Shown here in pieces: positions 34,861 through 43,430 of a stretch of 63,026 nucleotides of DNA. Made by a program: the position numbers and the translations under genes. Position 1 is the stretch's first letter. The number at the start of each line of letters is the position of its first letter. The notes under the pieces are model-generated. The model was given only the letters and a program-made list of their open reading frames with translations, was not told the DNA's origin and searched no databases. The DNA comes from Clostridiales bacterium (GTDB lineage: Bacteria; Bacillota; Clostridia; Peptostreptococcales; Acidaminobacteraceae), in assembly GCA_016342415.1 (NCBI GenBank), contig JAEIOD010000029.1, positions 1 to 63,026 on the forward strand. The letters run 5' to 3'.

Positions 34861-35122
34861 ATGACCACTTAGAATTGATTATCAGTTTTGAGTGGTTTAT
34901 CAGTTGAAATGGTATATGTCTATTGTATTCTAACTTCAATTCACCGATTGGGAAAAGTCGGATACCTATTGGAACGTTGATTAGGTAAACTGGCAATAAA
35001 ACAGATAATATTCCAGCAAAAAATTACCCCAATATGACACTTTACCAGTATTTGTTGTAATTTAAAGTAATTATACTGTAAAATTATAACTGGAAGAGAT
35101 GTCCAGTAAGTATAAGATTGAT
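34861..35122 (+). repeat. Paralogous intergenic segment, copy 2
   Basis: It begins ATGACCACTTAGAATTGATT and ends TTATACTGTAAAATTATAAC, TGGAAGAGATGTCCAGTAAG, matching both ends of the segment at 29470-29755, and is likewise followed by an attC left-arm relic. The hairpin here (ACCACTT/AGTGGT) has lost its T-run. No gene is visible in 34798-35394. Confidence 0.65.
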
Positions 35123-35136
35123 ATTGAATTAAATGT

Positions 35137-35237
35137 GGTAAACACTACACCTGAGTACTATCTGCTAATGGATTACGTCATCTATAACGCCAATGTAATG
35201 CGCTAACACCTCTCAGATACACTTTTATCAGTTATAA
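35137..35237 (+). repeat. attC site 25 (shortened)
   Basis: GGTAAACACTACACCTGAGT at the left, CACCTCTCAGATACACTTTT and GTTATAA (35231-35237) at the right, with about 50 bp of interior left. Confidence 0.65.
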
Positions 35238-35394
35238 CGCTCTATTAGAAGATACTTAGTTTTCCCATTTTAAAATAGGGTACCAATTAATGCGAAGATA
35301 TGATTTCTAACTGAAGATGACATATTTGTTTAAGAAAAGAAAAAAATATCAAAAGTAATGGTTTATAAACCTAAATTTAAAAGAAGGAGCAAGT

Positions 35395-35676
35395 ATGAGT
35401 AATGACAAGTATCGAAGTTATAATCGTATCCATAATTATGCGAATCCATCTGATGTGGAAAAAGGGAAAATAACAAAAGAAACTAATAATTATAAAAAGT
35501 TAAATAAGAAGAATAAAAATCTGAGCAAAAAAATCATTAGAGAATACGAAGTATTAGATGATGACATTCTAGATCAATATGATGCAATCTATGTTGATGC
35601 TAATCAGCAAAGAAAAACAGCTAAAGGACATAAGAAAAGACTTAAAAGCTTACAGAAAAGAGATGATTTCTTATAG
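35395..35676 (+). CDS. Small lysine-rich hypothetical protein
   Basis: A 93-residue highly charged protein (KKLNKKNKNLSKKIIREYEV and GHKKRLKSLQKRD) with an acidic centre (LDDDILDQYDAIYVD). It has no hydrophobic segment, so it is cytoplasmic; it may bind nucleic acid, but I recognise no family. AAGGAG lies 7 bases before the start. It is bounded by attC relics 25 and 26, so it looks like a cassette gene. Confidence 0.65.
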   Translation: MSNDKYRSYNRIHNYANPSDVEKGKITKETNNYKKLNKKNKNLSKKIIREYEVLDDDILDQYDAIYVDANQQRKTAKGHKKRLKSLQKRDDFL

Positions 35677-35679
35677 ATG

Positions 35680-35725
35680 TTGCCGGTATAAGCTAAGAAG
35701 GCATCTCAGAAGGATTTTGTAAGAG
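35680..35725 (+). repeat. attC site 26 (right-half relic)
   Basis: GGTATAAGCTAAGAAGGCAT, CTCAGAAGGATTTT and GTAAGAG (35719-35725). This is the last relic of the dense series. Confidence 0.5.
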
Positions 35726-35788
35726 AAAACCATCTGAAAAAATAATATAACAAGTAAAAAATAGACGACTTTTTAATTAAGGGGAAAA

Positions 35789-36742
35789 ATGAAAAATAAT
35801 GATATCGATATTATCAAATATTTAGAAAATATAAAGTTGTTTAAGAATACAAAAACCGTTAAAGCTATTAGAGTAGGTGCTAGCGGAGCCAATATTTATG
35901 AAGTAATTGATCAGAGTTTTCATTATATTGTTAAGCAAAGTAGGTTAGATGACAATACGAGTAAAGATGAGAAGTTACCAGATTATGAGAAAGAGATGCA
36001 ATTTTATCAGAGTATACAGCAGTATAATCTAATAAACACACCAAAAGTATTCTATATTGACAGCAATCAAGAAATTGGAAATGTGATAGTACAGAAATAC
36101 TATGAACCGATTAGTAAAGATAATTGGAATAAAGATAAAATATTTAAAGCGATTGATAGTTGTGCAAAGCTGCATAGTTATGATATTGATTATGTTGACA
36201 ATCTGGATATAAGATTCAAAGAGTTTAAGGTAGACACAAGCACTTTAGAAAATGCGTTTAATGAATGGAAATGTATATTAGAAGAAAATAAAATCGTAAT
36301 AGATCAATCTGAACTACAATACATATTTACCAACTTCAATATGGTTTGTAATATTTTAAATGCACTGCCTCATAATATATGTCACGGTGATTTTCATGCT
36401 GACAATATTCTATCGGATAACGATGAAATTGTAGTATGTGATTGGCAAAATATCTGTATAGGAAAAGGCGCGAGTGATATAGCTTTCTTTGTTAACAGAG
36501 GAGAATCTGAAGGCTTAAAGATTGATGAGGATCAAGTCTTAGATCAATATTGTGAGAGATTATCATTTTACACATCTAACAAGATAAATAAATCCGATGT
36601 AAAAAATGTAATGAAAGCCAGTAAAGTATTTGTATCATTTATTCATTGGCCATATTATCTTAAAGATGAAACTGAAGAAAAGATAGTAGGCATCTACAGT
36701 AAGATGGTAAAGTCCATGAACTCAATTAAATTTGATCAATAA
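35789..36742 (+). CDS. Aminoglycoside phosphotransferase-family kinase
   Basis: A 317-residue APH/choline-kinase-fold protein. The N-lobe has RVGASGANIYEVIDQSFHYI with VKQ as the ATP-site lysine. The Brenner motif NICHGDFHADNIL gives catalytic Asp201 and Asn206, and VVCDWQNI gives Asp218 (DFG-equivalent). It resembles APH(3')/APH(3'')-type and uncharacterised phosphotransferases; the substrate could be an antibiotic or a metabolite. GGGG lies 6 bases before the start. It sits directly after the last clear attC relic. Confidence 0.83.
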   Translation: MKNNDIDIIKYLENIKLFKNTKTVKAIRVGASGANIYEVIDQSFHYIVKQSRLDDNTSKDEKLPDYEKEMQFYQSIQQYNLINTPKVFYIDSNQEIGNVIVQKYYEPISKDNWNKDKIFKAIDSCAKLHSYDIDYVDNLDIRFKEFKVDTSTLENAFNEWKCILEENKIVIDQSELQYIFTNFNMVCNILNALPHNICHGDFHADNILSDNDEIVVCDWQNICIGKGASDIAFFVNRGESEGLKIDEDQVLDQYCERLSFYTSNKINKSDVKNVMKASKVFVSFIHWPYYLKDETEEKIVGIYSKMVKSMNSIKFDQ

Positions 36743-36871
36743 GTTGTCATACTCCTTCAATATGAAGATTAAATACATAGATCAACAATTGAACCTTTTA
36801 ATTCGTACTTGAGGCACTATAAAAATAGATGAATTGGATTGAAACGAACTAAGATTAGAGAGGAGACTTAC

Positions 36872-37222
36872 ATGATTAAAAGATTTCACTGCGTTAATAT
36901 TTCTTCAAAAAAACCAAAAGAGTTGGTTATATTCTACAACGAAATATTAGGAGTTCCGATACTCGAATTTGATAAGAATTATGATGGCGTATCTTTGGGT
37001 TTTATTAAAGATGCTCCAGTAATAATCATATGGGATGAAACAAAATGGGGAAAATCAAGCGAAGGTAAAGTAAATCTCGTTTTTGATTGTGATGATCTTG
37101 ATGAGACCTATATTACTTTGAAAGAAAAAGGTGTTGAGTTAGATCCTCCTAAAACTGCAGTTTGGGGCGGAAAGGAACTGCCATTATTAGATCTTGATGG
37201 TAATAAAGTTCTAATATTATAA
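36872..37222 (+). CDS. VOC family protein (glyoxalase/bleomycin-resistance fold)
   Basis: A 116-residue single VOC domain: KRFHCVNISSKKPKELVIFY, NEILGVPILEF, then KVNLVFDCDDLDETYITLKE and LPLLDLDGNKVLIL. Two such beta-alpha-beta-beta-beta units make a metal-binding cup; members include glyoxalase, dioxygenases and antibiotic-binding proteins. Function is not predictable. ATG 36872 has GAGGAG 8 bases ahead and gives the natural domain start. Confidence 0.82.
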   Translation: MIKRFHCVNISSKKPKELVIFYNEILGVPILEFDKNYDGVSLGFIKDAPVIIIWDETKWGKSSEGKVNLVFDCDDLDETYITLKEKGVELDPPKTAVWGGKELPLLDLDGNKVLIL

Positions 37223-37271
37223 TAGAGAAACATATTATGACTCTACTTTTTATACTAAAGGAGAACATAAA

Positions 37272-37748
37272 GTGCGTAATAAATTGTTAATAGCTGAACA
37301 TAGAGGTGGACTTCTTTCAAAAGAAAATCATCAAAAGTTAGTTAAATGGGGAAGGCAGTGTTCAGAACATGTCTTTACACTTCTTGATGGTCCTATTGAT
37401 CAGCGAATTTTAGATGCTATCGAAAGTGCAAAAAACTGGGAAGAAGGCAATATAAAAACAGGTGAAGCTATGAAGGCTTCAGTAAGTGCACATGAATGTG
37501 CGAGGGAGACTTCAAATTCAGTTGTTAATGCTGTTGCAAGGTCTGCCGGACATGCTGTGGCTACAGCACATATGGCAGATCATTCAATTGGAGCAGCTTT
37601 ATATGCCTTAAAAGCTGTTAAAGCAGCAGGTCGCTCCATTGAGGAAGAAAAAAAATGGCAAACTGAAGAACTTTTGCGTTTGCCATCAGAAATAGTTGAA
37701 CCAATTCAGGAAACAATGAAAGTAAAAGAAAAGAGTTTTAAAATATAG
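37272..37748 (+). CDS. Putative immunity protein (Imm-5-like)
   Basis: A 158-residue all-helical protein from GTG with AAGGAG ahead. The pattern GGLLSKENHQKLVKWGRQCS, EHVF, the Ala/His-rich ARSAGHAVATAHMADHSIGA and ALYALKAVKAAG is that of proteins annotated as putative immunity protein, linked to polymorphic-toxin Imm5. No toxin gene is next to it, so it is an orphan. An unrelated role of this family is possible. Confidence 0.72.
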   Translation: MRNKLLIAEHRGGLLSKENHQKLVKWGRQCSEHVFTLLDGPIDQRILDAIESAKNWEEGNIKTGEAMKASVSAHECARETSNSVVNAVARSAGHAVATAHMADHSIGAALYALKAVKAAGRSIEEEKKWQTEELLRLPSEIVEPIQETMKVKEKSFKI

Positions 37749-37802
37749 ATGAAAAGATCATAACCATTTTCTAAGAAAAGAACAATGACAAGAGGAGAAA
37801 GT

Positions 37803-38585
37803 ATGTATACATCCACAATGATTACAGATATAGATGACTTTGATTTTGATTTGTTTTCAGAACACAATATTGGCATTGAGATACAAACATTTCCACAACA
37901 TATATTGGATTCTAATATTAATGCTTTGATAGAGAGATGGAAAAGGGGATTAAGTGGTTTTAACAGCTCAATTTCACTACATGGTTCGTCATTTGATTTA
38001 AATCCAGGTAGTACAGATTCTAAAATTGTTGAAGTTACTAGAATGAGGTATTTACAATCAATTCAGATTGCCGACTCGTTAAATGCAAGCCATGTTATTT
38101 TTCATAGTCAAGTGAATCCTCTTTTATCAGTTAGAAGAATCCAGGACTTGAAATTAAACAATCAAATTGAATTTTGGAAGGATTTATTCAATAAAGAAAT
38201 TCCTTCGAATATTAATATTATGATAGAGAATGAATATGATGAAACTTACGAAGATCTAAAAAAAATAATCGATGATGTGAATCGGCCTAATTTAGGGATA
38301 TGTTTGGATATTGGTCATGCGTTAGCCTATTCCAAAATATCAATAGAAGAATGGATTAATAAGCTAGGTGACCGAATTAAATACATCCATCTTCATTGGA
38401 ATGACGGGATGGATGATGAACATCGTGCACCAACGGATGAAGAGTTGTTTCACCTAAATCAAATACTAAAAAAGAATGGTTTAAGTCCAAAAATAACTAT
38501 GGAATATTGGGTAGATGATGTCTCTTTAGAAGTTGAAAGAATTCGAAAATATTTACTTCTTGATCGAGACTATGATAATTTATAG
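37803..38585 (+). CDS. Sugar phosphate isomerase/epimerase-like TIM barrel
   Basis: A 260-residue xylose-isomerase-like (AP endonuclease 2 superfamily) barrel. Metal-site-like residues are in SLHGSSFDLNPG (His), VIFHSQ, IMIENEYDE (Glu), LGICLDIGHALAY (Asp, His), YIHLHWNDG (His) and ITMEYWVDDV (Glu). It may be an isomerase, epimerase or endonuclease-like protein. ATG 37803 has GAGGAG 5 bases upstream. Confidence 0.8.
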   Translation: MYTSTMITDIDDFDFDLFSEHNIGIEIQTFPQHILDSNINALIERWKRGLSGFNSSISLHGSSFDLNPGSTDSKIVEVTRMRYLQSIQIADSLNASHVIFHSQVNPLLSVRRIQDLKLNNQIEFWKDLFNKEIPSNINIMIENEYDETYEDLKKIIDDVNRPNLGICLDIGHALAYSKISIEEWINKLGDRIKYIHLHWNDGMDDEHRAPTDEELFHLNQILKKNGLSPKITMEYWVDDVSLEVERIRKYLLLDRDYDNL

Positions 38586-38681
38586 AATTAATAAAGTGAT
38601 ATTAAGAAGAACAAGGCATTAGAGAAGCACTATCTCTTTAAAATGTATAAATTTATATGATTATGTGTTTGGAGGATAAAA

Positions 38682-39101
38682 ATGATAGTAACACCAAATT
38701 TTCATTTTAACGGCAATTGTAAAAAAGCAGTTGAATTTTACAAAGATGTATTTGATATCAAAGTGAACTGTATGTATGAAGTCAGTGAAGCAGATCCCAA
38801 AGATTATATTTCCAATCATGAAAATAAGAACCTTATTTATCACGCGGAGGTCATATTGGGAAATGCTCGAGTGATCATGTCTGATATCACAAAAAAGAAG
38901 AACGAAAAAATGATAATCCCTTGTCTTTAATAATCACATTTGATTCTGCCGAGAAAGTTAAAACTACATACAATCTTTTGAAAGACTAAGCAGAAATTAT
39001 TTCACCTCTTCAAAGTACAACATACTCATCTTGTTTTGTTTCATTAAAAGATAAATTTGAAAATGAGATGGGAGCTTATGACAGAACAAACCGAAAAATA
39101 A
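38682..39101 (+). pseudogene. VOC/PhnB-like protein, broken
   Basis: The first 82 codons encode TPNFHFNGNCKKAVEFYKDV and YHAEVILGNARVIMSD, the PhnB-like VOC entry. The frame closes at 38930, and homology continues in another frame from about 38920 (LIITFDSAEKVKTTYNLLKD). It then meets a TAA and shifts again near 39070 to RWELMTEQTEK ending at 39101. Two frameshifts and a stop codon show a dead gene. Confidence 0.75.
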
Positions 39102-39117
39102 TTTAAGGAGAGTGATT

Positions 39118-39759
39118 ATGAAATTAGATAGTATTATTTTTGATTTAGATGGCACCTTATGGGATTCAACAAGAAGTGTTGTTGAGGCTTGGAATGATAC
39201 TCTAGAAAATTATGATGAAGTTAGAAGTAAACTAACAATCGAAGATATGGGTAGCATAATGGGATTGGTCATAAAAGATGTTTCACTCAAATTATTTCCA
39301 TACTTGGAAGCCGAAAACGGACTGGAAATAGTTAAAGAGTGTTGTGTCAATGAATGTGCTCATTTGGAGAAATATGGTGCGACTCTATATGAAAATCTTG
39401 AGAAAGTATTGAATGTATTGAATCAAAGGTATCAATTGTTTATAGTAAGCAATTGTCAAAGCGGATATATTGAATCCTTCTTTAAATCACATCAATTGGA
39501 AAAATACTTCAAAGACTATGAAAGTGCTGGTGGAACAGGTCTCACGAAAGGTGAAAACATTAAGTTGATTATGAATAGGAATAACTTGGTGAATTCAATT
39601 TATGTTGGAGATACACTAGGAGACAAAGAAGCTGCAGATTATGCAGGTATTCCATTTGTATATGCAAAATATGGGTTTGGTGAAGTTGAAGGCTGTGAAT
39701 ATGTAATGGATAGATTCGAAGATATCTTGCAGTTTGTACAGTTTACTGGAATAGAATAA
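39118..39759 (+). CDS. HAD-superfamily hydrolase
   Basis: A 213-residue HAD phosphatase of the phosphoglycolate phosphatase type. Motif I is SIIFDLDGTLWDST (nucleophile Asp), motif II LFIVSNCQSG, motif III the LTKGENIKLI lysine, and motif IV IYVGDTLGDKEAA. Substrate is probably a small phosphate ester. AAGGAG is 7 bases ahead of ATG 39118; the in-frame GTG 39112 is too close. Confidence 0.88.
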   Translation: MKLDSIIFDLDGTLWDSTRSVVEAWNDTLENYDEVRSKLTIEDMGSIMGLVIKDVSLKLFPYLEAENGLEIVKECCVNECAHLEKYGATLYENLEKVLNVLNQRYQLFIVSNCQSGYIESFFKSHQLEKYFKDYESAGGTGLTKGENIKLIMNRNNLVNSIYVGDTLGDKEAADYAGIPFVYAKYGFGEVEGCEYVMDRFEDILQFVQFTGIE

Positions 39760-39830
39760 TCAGTTATGCCACTTCAAGCTAAGGAAGTTTAAATAAAGGA
39801 TTTGACATCTACAGAGAAAAAGGAGAACAC

Positions 39831-40400
39831 ATGATAATAGAAAACCCGTTTATAAATTGCCCAACATATGAAACTGATAATTTTCTTATTACAAAAATAA
39901 AAATGGAAGATGCAGAAGATTTATTTGAAGTGTATTCAGACTTAACAACAAGAAAACATATGAATAATGATAATTGTGGTGGAGAATGGCCATGTAATTC
40001 ATTAGATATAGTTCAACAAGGTATAAAAGGTTGGTTACAGGAATATGAAGACAAGTTTTATATTAGATGGACCATTACAAAGAAAAGCAATATGAAAAGT
40101 ATTGGTACATTTGAATTAGCACCAGCTCCTGGAATTACAAGATTTTTTGATGGAACGTGTACAACCGGCATCTTACGATTAGATATAAAATCAGAGTTTG
40201 AAAGAGAAGACGTTTTTGCAGAACTCTATAGAATGACAAATACAGAAATGATAGAGGTCTTTGGCATTGAAAAGATTATTACAAAAGGAAATCCAAATGA
40301 AAAGAAACGTATCAAAGGATTAGAAAGTAGCAGATATAAAAGATTACCAGATAATGAAATCATACCATTTCCGAACTACTATATATCGTATAAGTGGTAA
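39831..40400 (+). CDS. GNAT-like acetyltransferase
   Basis: A 189-residue protein with the RimJ/RimL-type opening CPTYETDNFLITKIKMEDAE and DLFEVYSDL. YIRWTITKKSNMKSIGTFEL is the middle strand pair. The region where the acetyl-CoA loop should be (LDIKSEFEREDVFAELYRMT) lacks the usual Gly-rich pattern, so activity is uncertain. AAGGAG precedes the start. Substrate unknown. Confidence 0.75.
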   Translation: MIIENPFINCPTYETDNFLITKIKMEDAEDLFEVYSDLTTRKHMNNDNCGGEWPCNSLDIVQQGIKGWLQEYEDKFYIRWTITKKSNMKSIGTFELAPAPGITRFFDGTCTTGILRLDIKSEFEREDVFAELYRMTNTEMIEVFGIEKIITKGNPNEKKRIKGLESSRYKRLPDNEIIPFPNYYISYKW

Positions 40401-40442
40401 TCAAAATTGGTGTACCATAATAGAATATAAAGGAGATCTTAA

Positions 40443-40898
40443 ATGGATTATATAGGCAATTTAAGACAATACATCGGTACACAACCCATCATTATGTGTG
40501 GTGCTAACATCATCATTGAAAATGAAAAAGATGAAATTCTGCTTCATCATAGAACTGATAGAGATTGGTGGGGACTTCCAGGAGGTGCAATGGAGTTAGG
40601 CGAATCACTAGAAGAGACAGCCATTAGAGAAGCCTATGAGGAAGTCAATTTAAAATGTGAAAATTTAAAGCTGTTTAATGTGTATTCTGGTGAAGAGTTG
40701 TACTACAAGTACCCTGATGGCAATGAAGTTTACAATGTCACAGCAACATATATCTGTAAAGACTATAAAGGTGAAATAGTAGTAGAACAGACAGAAGGTA
40801 GAGATGCTAGGTTTTTTAGGTTAGAGAATATTCCTACAAATTTAAGTGATCCCATTAGAGGCATCATAACAGAATACCTTGCTTTTAGGCAAAAATAA
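40443..40898 (+). CDS. Nudix hydrolase
   Basis: A 151-residue Nudix enzyme. The Nudix box GGAMELGESLEETAIREAYE followed by EVNL (GX5EX7REUXEEXGU with a changed last Gly) lies at about residues 46-68, after WGLPG. Such enzymes hydrolyse nucleoside diphosphates linked to other groups. AAAGGAG lies 8 bases upstream. A strong terminator follows. Confidence 0.9.
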   Translation: MDYIGNLRQYIGTQPIIMCGANIIIENEKDEILLHHRTDRDWWGLPGGAMELGESLEETAIREAYEEVNLKCENLKLFNVYSGEELYYKYPDGNEVYNVTATYICKDYKGEIVVEQTEGRDARFFRLENIPTNLSDPIRGIITEYLAFRQK

Positions 40899-40910
40899 TA
40901 ATCGATTATA

Positions 40911-40952
40911 TAGACATCCATTTTGCAAAAAATATGTAAATGGATGTCTTTG
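40911..40952 (+). terminator. Rho-independent terminator
   Basis: AGACATCCATTT (40912-40923) and AAATGGATGTCT (40938-40949) form a 12-bp perfect stem followed by TTGTTTG. Confidence 0.8.
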
Positions 40953-41135
40953 TTTGAAATGATAAAAAAATATACCACCCGATAAAATAGTTTTGTTGGT
41001 TCAACTGCAAAAATATAAATAATGTTGTTGAATTAAATTATGCGATATAATATTGAATGGAAGAAGTAATACTTATAGACAATAATTACAAAAGAAAATG
41101 TTGTTTGTAACACATCTCATCGTGAAAGGAATTAA

Positions 41136-42383
41136 ATGAAACTAGATCAATTTAAACAATGCATTCTACTAGACTACAATTTTGGATTTCTTGGTGAAAT
41201 CTATATAGAAAAAGTAAAACTAAATGAATGTAACTCTGACATAATCAACAAATATTTTAGTCTGAAAGAGCCGTATTACTGTAATAGAAATTTTCATTAT
41301 TATGATACCGATGTTCAGAAGGTTTTGTTGTACCTACATGAATGTACAAATGATATAAATGAAGTCAATAATTCGGCTCTTGGGGATGATTTGAAGCGTT
41401 GTATTATATTTGGTATTGTAAGCCATTTAATGAATGATACGGCTAAAATATTAGGTTTAGTATTTTCATATGATTGTTTAAGAACTGAATTTTGTGAACA
41501 TATGAAACGTTTCCTACAATACTGTACTGATTATTTTGTAAAACTTATATTCCAAGAGGAAATGATAAGTTTTGAAGCATTTGATTCATGTGTATTGAAA
41601 CGCCTGACGTTGGCAATATCTTCAATGGATAATATTGAAGCAAGAGAATATTCTGAAATGGATCATCCTTTAATCTTAGTAAAATCATATTTTGCATATG
41701 AAGAATATTTGAGAGGGAAAAAAGGATTAGTAGCACCACTTCAAGGTGCTAGTTATATACCACCTGTTTATATTTCTTTATCCAAATATTTAAATAACGA
41801 TGAAACGTTGGAATTTCCAAAATCATTTGATTATTTAAGGCTATCAATTTATGACAATTCTCATCATATTGATACGAGTGTAGAGAATCAAGTGATAGAG
41901 ATGAAAAGAAAATATGAAAACTCAGACGAACTTTTACTAATTGATGATAATATCGGTACAGGGACAACGATAAGAGGATTAAAAGAAGAATTGGAAGTAT
42001 GCTTTGAAAACATTACAACTGGCGTTATTGAATGTCGTTGGGAGACCAAAGTACATAACAGCAGTTATCCAGCTTTTCATGTGAATGATGTAGATATTAT
42101 CAGTCCGTTAGAATATAGACATTATCGCCGGTTTGATGAAGAAATCGAACACATGAAGACAAAGACTGAGATTCACAAGAACTATATTGCCAATCAATTT
42201 TATAAACAAAATTATATTTATGATCATATTGATTTTGAAAATTATATAAATAATAGCGAAATAATCAAAACGAACAAACAAAGATTATTAGATATTACCG
42301 AAAGATATAAACAGTTAGAAATTCAATGTAAAATGCATCATACACACATTGAACAATATTATGAAGGAGAACAGGTTCTATGA
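41136..42383 (+). CDS. Phosphoribosyltransferase-domain protein
   Basis: A 415-residue protein, longer than a plain phosphoribosyltransferase. The PRPP-binding signature LLLIDDNIGTGTTIRGL lies at residues 266-282. The first 200 residues are helical and unfamiliar (FGIVSHLMNDTAKILGLVFS); YLRLSIYDNSHHIDTSV may be the flexible loop. The start of the next gene overlaps its stop by 4 bp, so it forms an operon with a methyltransferase. Together they suggest nucleoside or phosphoribosyl modification (inference). Confidence 0.7.
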   Translation: MKLDQFKQCILLDYNFGFLGEIYIEKVKLNECNSDIINKYFSLKEPYYCNRNFHYYDTDVQKVLLYLHECTNDINEVNNSALGDDLKRCIIFGIVSHLMNDTAKILGLVFSYDCLRTEFCEHMKRFLQYCTDYFVKLIFQEEMISFEAFDSCVLKRLTLAISSMDNIEAREYSEMDHPLILVKSYFAYEEYLRGKKGLVAPLQGASYIPPVYISLSKYLNNDETLEFPKSFDYLRLSIYDNSHHIDTSVENQVIEMKRKYENSDELLLIDDNIGTGTTIRGLKEELEVCFENITTGVIECRWETKVHNSSYPAFHVNDVDIISPLEYRHYRRFDEEIEHMKTKTEIHKNYIANQFYKQNYIYDHIDFENYINNSEIIKTNKQRLLDITERYKQLEIQCKMHHTHIEQYYEGEQVL

Positions 42384-43138
42384 CAAAAGAAGAACGAATG
42401 AATTTACTGATAGATGAGAAGTACCCATTATCTGCAAAATATGATCCCAAATTGATATTTGACAACAAAATGGGTTGTCATAACCTATGGCTTGTTGAGT
42501 CGTTGGCTAGGATGATGAAGTTAAAACCAGGTATGAAGGTGTTGGATATGGGATGCGGCAAAGCTATGACATCTATCTTTTTAGCAAAAGAGTTTGGTGT
42601 AACAGTATTTGCGAACGATTTATGGATTAGTCCAGATGAAAATTGGGAGAGGATTTGTGAAGCAGGTGTTGAGGATTTAGTATTTCCAATAAAGGCTGAA
42701 GCACATGATTTACCTTATGCAAAGAACTTCTTTGATGCAATAATATCTGTTAATTCATATCAGTTTTTTGGGACAGCTGATACTTATTTTGCAGACCATT
42801 TATCACATCTTTTAAGAGCTGGAGGAGAATTTGGTTTAGCAGTTTGGGGACCAGAACATGAATTTGATCGAATGGTTCCAAATGATATGCAACCAAGCTG
42901 GTGGCCAGATTTTTATTACTTCCATTGTTTAGACTGGTGGCAACTTAATTTGGAGCGCGCCAAATTATTTGAGGCTATCAATGGAGATGACATGGACGGT
43001 GATGGTGTAAGAATCACAAGACGGTGGGCTCGTATAATGGATAAGACTGATGTTATGCATAACAATGGTGTGATGCGTTGGAATCGAATTGTTGCAAAAC
43101 GTAATTCGTCTCAGCCTGACGATCATAGAAAATGGTGA
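42380..43138 (+). CDS. Class I SAM-dependent methyltransferase
   Basis: A 252-residue UbiE-like methyltransferase: KVLDMGCGKAMTSIFLAKEF (motif I), VFANDLWISP, EAHDLPYAKNFFDAIISVNS with YQFFGTADTYF. The HNLWLVESLARMMKLKPG entry and the Trp-rich SWWPDFYYFHCLDWWQLNLE lid are typical of a Firmicute family often annotated only as methyltransferase. It overlaps the PRTase gene by ATGA and has GAAGGAG within it. Confidence 0.87.
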   Translation: MTKEERMNLLIDEKYPLSAKYDPKLIFDNKMGCHNLWLVESLARMMKLKPGMKVLDMGCGKAMTSIFLAKEFGVTVFANDLWISPDENWERICEAGVEDLVFPIKAEAHDLPYAKNFFDAIISVNSYQFFGTADTYFADHLSHLLRAGGEFGLAVWGPEHEFDRMVPNDMQPSWWPDFYYFHCLDWWQLNLERAKLFEAINGDDMDGDGVRITRRWARIMDKTDVMHNNGVMRWNRIVAKRNSSQPDDHRKW

Positions 43139-43314
43139 TAGAATATAAAAACAATATGACTGATAATGATAAATAAGGAGCGATTATGTCAGAATCAATC
43201 ACACATTTTTGATAGCAGATAAACTGATTAAAAGATTACCAAAAGACACAAAAGTTACCATTATTGTTTGTTTTTAAGTGAGAACAGCATAAAAAAAATT
43301 ATACAATATTAGTT

Positions 43315-43352
43315 GAACACGGTTTATTTTAATAAACCATGTTCTTTTTTAT
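43315..43352 (+). terminator. Strong terminator upstream of tet(M)-like gene, possible attenuator
   Basis: GAACACGGTTTATT and AATAAACCATGTTC form a 14-bp stem with one mismatch and a 2-base loop, followed by T6. It lies about 80 bp before the leader ORF. A short ORF with a good ribosome site starts at 43187 before it. It could end the preceding operon or serve as an attenuator, as known for Tn916 tet(M). Confidence 0.8.
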
Positions 43353-43430
43353 TTTTAAAAATATATACCTATTATTCAAATGTTATACTGTAAGAAAATG
43401 ATGAACAACTATATTAAGGAGAGTGATTAT

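Larger units (their letters stand above)
1..35725 (+). mobile_element. Integron-type gene cassette array (integrase not in window)
   Basis: About 26 attC-like sites or relics punctuate this region, nearly always one per one to four genes. Genes run on the plus strand with the site just after the stop codon. Exceptions are two toxin-antitoxin pairs on the minus strand, as is common in chromosomal integrons. The start of each cassette pairs with the left box of its own terminal site, for example GTTAGAAG at 92 with CTTCTAAC ending at 1737, GTTATGAGA at 3872 with TCTCATAAC ending at 4972, and GTTAGCCGA at 10805 with TCGGCTAAC ending at 11109. Sites are intact up to about 16.3 kb and progressively decay to the right. 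The array continues past the left edge; the right boundary is uncertain. Confidence 0.85.

Noticed and set aside
43187..43276. Short gene before the tet(M)-like attenuator
   Set aside because: It has a good ribosome site but closes after 8 codons. A following fragment (ADKLIKRLPKDTKVTIIVCF) lacks a start, so it is probably a gene remnant or part of the leader region, not a gene I can call.
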